The notes beneath the pieces were generated by a model that made no database searches, was not told where the DNA came from, and saw nothing but the letters and a program-made list of their open reading frames with translations. A stretch of DNA of 64,000 bases, from positions 1 through 64,000 of the forward strand of contig JAFKJU010000021.1 in NCBI GenBank assembly GCA_017305935.1, given 5' to 3'. The stretch is from Hyphomicrobiales bacterium. GTDB taxonomy: Bacteria; Pseudomonadota; Alphaproteobacteria; Rhizobiales; Rhizobiaceae. The number at the start of each line of letters is the position of its first letter. Within the stretch, counting starts at the first letter, position 1. Below are positions 60,548 through 64,000 of this stretch, in pieces. The position numbers and the translations under genes are program-made.

Positions 60548-61683
60548 TCTTCGCTCCCTGCCCCGTGCCGCAAGCGCTTCTCCAGGCTCACGACGTTCCA
60601 GCCATTACTGCGGCGGTACTCGATATTGTCAAGCAGACTGCGCACGAAATACATGCCGAGGCCGCCGATCTGGCGCTCCTCCAGCTCGACCGACAGGTCG
60701 GGCTCGGGAATGGAGAGCGGGTCGAAGGGCGCCCCGTCGTCGCGAATGTCGATCATCAGCCGGTCGCCCTCGACATTGACCTCGATGAGGATCTCGTGGG
60801 CGTTGCCGTCATGATAGCCGTAATTGATGGCGTTGGTGATCAACTCGTCCAGCGCGACGTCGAGACCGGCGACATCCTCGTCGTCGAGCGCCTGGCGCAG
60901 GAAGAAGCGGTTGAGATCCTCCAGCAGCGGCGGCACGCCGGTCAGGTCGTTGGTGACGATGAAGGTGGCCGAACGCTTGGATTTCGGCGCCGCCTTGTAA
61001 TGCACGGCGCAGCCGGCATTCTCCCTGCCGGCGGCAAGCGCCGGGCGGATCAGCGCCTCCAGCCCCTCGACGGGAATGTCGCCGCCGGCAAGCGGGAGCG
61101 CCTGACCGGCCGTCAGCCAAAGGATGTCGCCGGGGACGATCGTGCCGGCAAGCTGCGGCTCGCGGCTGCCGGCGCGGCGGATCTGCGCCTCGCCCAGGCA
61201 GGCAAGCGACACCGCCCCCGATACCAGGTCGAGCCGCATCAGCGCGATGTCGGCCCGCAATGTCGGGGCGAGTTTCCCGAGCAGGCCGATCACCGTTTCA
61301 GGATCGCTTTCGTGGTTCAGCAGCGCGCGTAGCGATTGCCGCAGGCCTGCGGCGTTCCATGCGCCCTCGATGCCCGCGTCGTGCAGGCGCACGGCGGCGG
61401 CGGCGAAGACCTGCGCCTCCAGCCAGACATGGTCGTAGAAGCAGACCAGCCCTTCCGGCTCGGCGCAGGCCGATTCGACCTCGATGTCGCGCCGCACCGG
61501 AAAACGCGGCGGCAGCAGCGACCGCTGCATGGAATGGGTGAGTTCAAGCAGTAGCGAAGCGTTAAGCACCATCGTGCCGGCGTCTCCAAAAGGCTGATCG
61601 TCATCTAGCGCAAGGGTGCGATTTCTGAAATCATCGGTAACACGAAGCGAAACATCGTCTCCGAAATATCCGAATTGCATCAT
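60544..61683 (-). CDS. degenerate SpoIIE-like domain fused to RsbW-type ATPase
   Basis: A 379-residue signalling fusion. The N-terminal ~235 residues follow the length and order of a SpoIIE domain but lack its metal ligands: the place of YTDGVTE reads WLTAGQALPLAG, and no GGD or GDVxGHG motif is found. Residues about 245-370 are a GHKL ATPase with an intact N-box (DVALDELITNAINYGYHDGN), G1 (DIRDDGAPFDPL) and G2 (IGGLGMYFVRSLLDNIEY). It is likely an anti-sigma-type Ser kinase. Its partner should be the STAS protein encoded 18 bp away on the other strand. It is the first gene of the T6SS operon. Confidence 0.8.
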   Translation of the reverse strand: MMQFGYFGDDVSLRVTDDFRNRTLALDDDQPFGDAGTMVLNASLLLELTHSMQRSLLPPRFPVRRDIEVESACAEPEGLVCFYDHVWLEAQVFAAAAVRLHDAGIEGAWNAAGLRQSLRALLNHESDPETVIGLLGKLAPTLRADIALMRLDLVSGAVSLACLGEAQIRRAGSREPQLAGTIVPGDILWLTAGQALPLAGGDIPVEGLEALIRPALAAGRENAGCAVHYKAAPKSKRSATFIVTNDLTGVPPLLEDLNRFFLRQALDDEDVAGLDVALDELITNAINYGYHDGNAHEILIEVNVEGDRLMIDIRDDGAPFDPLSIPEPDLSVELEERQIGGLGMYFVRSLLDNIEYRRSNGWNVVSLEKRLRHGAGSEE

Positions 61684-61701
61684 GATTGAGGTTAAAACGC
61701 C

Positions 61702-62031
61702 ATGAACATCGCCGAGAGTCGTCGCGAGGACAAGCTAATCGTGATGCCGACAGGCAGAATCGACAGCGTCAGCTCTTCCACCTTCGATCGTCACCTCGCG
61801 GCGGTGATCGGCCGCGGCGATGTCAATCTCGTCATCGACCTCGCGGGGCTGGAGTATATCAGCAGCACCGGCCTCTCCGTCTTCCTGACGGCGGCCAAGA
61901 AGGTGAAGGCCGCCGGCGGTCGCATGGCCCTGTCGGGCTTGAGCAGCCGCATACGTCTGGTCTTCGAAATGAGCGGTTTTCTGCGCCTGTTCCCGATATA
62001 CCCAAATGTGGACGCTGCGGTCGCCGGATAG
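61702..62031 (+). CDS. STAS anti-anti-sigma factor (RsbV/SpoIIAA type)
   Basis: A 109-residue single STAS domain. The motif VIDLAGLEYISSTGLSVFL carries Ser55 in the site phosphorylated in RsbV; Ser54 adjoins it. MPTGRIDSVSSSTF is the usual first strand and helix. It would bind the ATPase encoded divergently (61683) when dephosphorylated, and be released on phosphorylation. Only 18 bp separate the two start codons, so both promoters must lie inside the opposite gene. It is upstream of clpV and may be cotranscribed with it. Confidence 0.9.
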   Translation: MNIAESRREDKLIVMPTGRIDSVSSSTFDRHLAAVIGRGDVNLVIDLAGLEYISSTGLSVFLTAAKKVKAAGGRMALSGLSSRIRLVFEMSGFLRLFPIYPNVDAAVAG

Positions 62032-62108
62032 CGGCTTGCCGAGCATGGACAAGGCCCGGAAAATAGGCTCTACATTGCGAAAATTCAAATTCTGTCTTCG
62101 AATCGTCA

Positions 62109-62121
62109 ACTAAACTTTAGT
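62109..62121. promoter_or_regulatory. 13-bp palindrome upstream of clpV
   Basis: ACTAAACTTTAGT has perfect 6-bp arms around a single C. It lies in an AT-rich stretch of the 149-bp gap between the STAS gene and clpV, about 60-70 bp before the clpV start, where an operator would sit. Confidence 0.35.
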
Positions 62122-62180
62122 ATTCCTGCATAGAAACAGCCTTTTGTGGCCTCGCACCATCTTAGGGGAGAAGGTGTTTG

Positions 62181-64000
62181 TTGAACGTCGATTTGCAATC
62201 CTTGATTGGTCGCCTGAATGCGCATACGCGCTCCGCGCTTGAAGGCGCAGTCGGTCTGACCCTGTCGCGTACGCATTACAATGTCGAAATCGAACATTGG
62301 CTGCTCAAGCTGATCGAAGGTACGGACAACGATATCGCCGCCATCCTGCGGCATTTCGAGATCGATTCCGGCCGGCTGGCCGCAGACCTGACCAAGGTAC
62401 TGGATCGCCAGAAGACGGGAAACAGCCGTTCGCCGGCACTTTCTCCGAACATCATCAAGTGGATTCGCGAAGCCTGGATCTTCGCCTCGCTGCAATATAG
62501 CGACCGCGCCATCCGCAGCGGCCATCTCATGGCGGCGCTCCTGTGCGACGACACGCTCGCAGCGCTGGCTCGCGACGCCTCCAGCCAGTTCGCGCGCATC
62601 AATGCAGAGGTACTGCGCACCTCCTTCGCCAAGATCGCTGCGGGCTCTTCCGAAGCCGGCTCGTCCGCTTCGGGCGGTGCCGCCGCGAATTCGGACGGTC
62701 AGGCGTCATCGGGCGGCGAGGCTCGTCCGGTCGTCGCTTCCGGCTCGGCGCTCGACCAGTACACCATCAATCTCACCGCGCGGGCGCGCGAGGGCAAGAT
62801 CGATCCGGTTCTCGGCCGCGATGCCGAGACGCGCCAGATCGTCGACATCCTCACCCGCCGCCGCCAGAACAACCCGATCCTGACCGGCGAGGCCGGCGTC
62901 GGCAAGACGGCCGTGGTCGAGGGTTTTGCGCTCAAGATCGCCGCCGGCGACGTGCCGCCGGCGCTGAAGGATGTCGAGCTGCTGTCGCTCGATCTCGGCC
63001 TGCTGCAGGCCGGCGCCGGGATGAAGGGCGAGTTCGAGAACCGGCTGAAGAATGTCATCGACGAGGTCAAGTCGTCGCCGAAGCCGATCATCATGTTCAT
63101 CGACGAGGCCCATACGCTGATCGGCGCCGGCGGCGCCGCCGGCCAGAACGATGCCGCGAACCTGCTCAAGCCGGCGCTGGCGCGCGGCGAGATGCGCACC
63201 ATCGCGGCCACGACCTGGGCCGAATACAAGAAATATTTCGAGCGCGACCCGGCGCTGACCCGCCGCTTCCAGGTGGTCAAGGTCGAGGAACCCGGCGATG
63301 AGGCGGCCATCGCCATGATGCGTGGCCTGATCCCGACGCTGGAGCGCCACCATGGCGTGCGCGTGCTTGCGGAAGCCGTGGAAGACGCCGTGCGCCTGTC
63401 GCGGCGTTATATTCCGAGCCGGCAATTGCCGGACAAGGCGGTCAGCCTGCTCGACACGGCCTGCGGTCGCGTCGCCGTCGCCGCCCATGGCATTCCCGCC
63501 TCTGTCGAGGATCGCCGCCGCCGCATCGAGATGATCGATGTCGATCTTGGCGTGCTCGCCCGCGAGGAGCGCATCGGCGCCAACCATGCCGACCGCATCG
63601 CCGAACTCAAGGCGGACAAGGAAAAGACCGGCGAGGAACTGGCCGCCCTCGAAGCGCAATGGGAAAGGGAACGCGACCTGGTCGAGCGCATCCGCGCCCT
63701 GCAGGAAGCGCTCGGCGGCGAAGGCGAGCCCGAGGAGGGTGGCAAGTCGCCGGACGACATGCGCGCCGAACTGGCGGCGCTCAACGGCGAACTGACCGCA
63801 CTTCAGGGTGAAACGCCGCTGATGCGCGTCACGGTCGATGCGCAGGCGATCGCCGAGGTCGTCGGCAACTGGACGGGCATTCCGGTGGGACGCATGGTCT
63901 CCAACGAGATCAAGACGGTGCTGTCGCTGAAGGAAAAGCTGAGCGAACGCGTCATCGGCCAGTCGCATGCGCTGGAGGCGATCGCCGAAACGATCCGCAC
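62181..64000 (+). CDS. clpV: type VI secretion AAA+ unfoldase ClpV (3' end outside window)
   Basis: The frame stays open to the end of the window, giving 606 full codons of an expected ~880-950. The N-domain (1-150, starting NVDLQSLIGRLNAHTRSALE) is the ClpV-specific TssC-binding domain. The first AAA+ domain has Walker A GEAGVGKT (236-243) and Walker B IIMFIDEAH (about 299-307), and the middle coiled coil follows at about 435-530. It recycles contracted sheath. No ATG is available after the in-frame TAG at 62163; tandem TTG codons (62178, 62181) follow GGGGAGAAGG, so the start is TTG. Confidence 0.93.
   Translation, partial: MNVDLQSLIGRLNAHTRSALEGAVGLTLSRTHYNVEIEHWLLKLIEGTDNDIAAILRHFEIDSGRLAADLTKVLDRQKTGNSRSPALSPNIIKWIREAWIFASLQYSDRAIRSGHLMAALLCDDTLAALARDASSQFARINAEVLRTSFAKIAAGSSEAGSSASGGAAANSDGQASSGGEARPVVASGSALDQYTINLTARAREGKIDPVLGRDAETRQIVDILTRRRQNNPILTGEAGVGKTAVVEGFALKIAAGDVPPALKDVELLSLDLGLLQAGAGMKGEFENRLKNVIDEVKSSPKPIIMFIDEAHTLIGAGGAAGQNDAANLLKPALARGEMRTIAATTWAEYKKYFERDPALTRRFQVVKVEEPGDEAAIAMMRGLIPTLERHHGVRVLAEAVEDAVRLSRRYIPSRQLPDKAVSLLDTACGRVAVAAHGIPASVEDRRRRIEMIDVDLGVLAREERIGANHADRIAELKADKEKTGEELAALEAQWERERDLVERIRALQEALGGEGEPEEGGKSPDDMRAELAALNGELTALQGETPLMRVTVDAQAIAEVVGNWTGIPVGRMVSNEIKTVLSLKEKLSERVIGQSHALEAIAETIR

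Noticed and set aside
1..64000. mobile element, prophage, CRISPR array, tRNA or rRNA genes
   Set aside because: I found no transposase, integrase, phage structural gene, regularly spaced repeat or RNA-gene signature. The repeats seen are short palindromic intergenic elements.

Overview
The window looks like chromosome from an alphaproteobacterium of the order Hyphomicrobiales, probably near the Rhizobiaceae. The grounds are uniformly high GC (judged by eye), long antisense open frames caused by GC-rich third positions, dense 4-bp ATGA and GTGA gene overlaps, amine/amino-acid ABC importers of rhizobial type, and palindromic intergenic elements resembling rhizobial RIME repeats. I saw no rRNA, tRNA, transposase, integrase or CRISPR array. 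The first gene (antiporter) and the last (clpV) run off the window.

1-9.8 kb: a CPA1 antiporter, an Fsr-like efflux pump, a cold-shock protein, a frameshifted PEP mutase/isocitrate lyase-family gene, an ArsR/SRPBCC pair behind a palindromic operator, and a ClpP paralogue. A small-molecule kinase/class III aminotransferase pair follows. It is divergent from a GntR regulator and an SDR, and the core GATGYATCA occurs on both sides of gntR.

9.8-19 kb: a polyamine-type ABC importer (binding protein, ATPase, two permeases), an AsnC/Lrp regulator, then a trans-sulfuration-type PLP enzyme, an ornithine cyclodeaminase-like protein, RidA and a DAO-type flavoenzyme. The enzymes look like one amine or amino-acid catabolic module whose imine/enamine products RidA would clear.

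19-32.3 kb: acyl-CoA chemistry. An acyl-CoA ligase, a thiolase-like protein and a DUF35/degenerate-SDR fusion form a tightly overlapping operon, divergent from a LysR regulator and an aldehyde dehydrogenase. Next is an indolepyruvate oxidoreductase operon (iorA, iorB, thioesterase, two MarR regulators), preceded by a palindrome overlapping a possible promoter, and an AraC-type regulator.

32.5-37.8 kb: a peptide/nickel-class ABC importer (Tat-type binding protein, two permeases, one double-ATPase protein). A repeat region with two perfect hairpins follows.

38-64 kb: a type VI secretion locus with unusually rich regulation. A minus-strand operon runs from an anti-sigma-like kinase at 61.7 kb through PAAR, a methyltransferase, FHA, TssJ, TssK, TssL, a short TssM-like protein, TssM, TssF, TssG and a second methyltransferase to a Ser/Thr kinase at 44.1 kb. 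It meets head-on a plus-strand partner-switching operon (39.2-44.2 kb): a degenerate ATP-binding protein, a STAS-like/methyltransferase fusion, a membrane SpoIIE-type phosphatase, an intact ATP-binding protein and a STAS protein. A soluble SpoIIE phosphatase lies divergently upstream. At the other end a STAS gene and clpV run outward. tssA, tssB, tssC, tssE, hcp and vgrG are not in the window and probably lie to the right. The most novel element is the pair of parallel partner-switching modules: one keeps its kinase Asn and phosphorylatable Ser, while the other has lost both and carries a methyltransferase.
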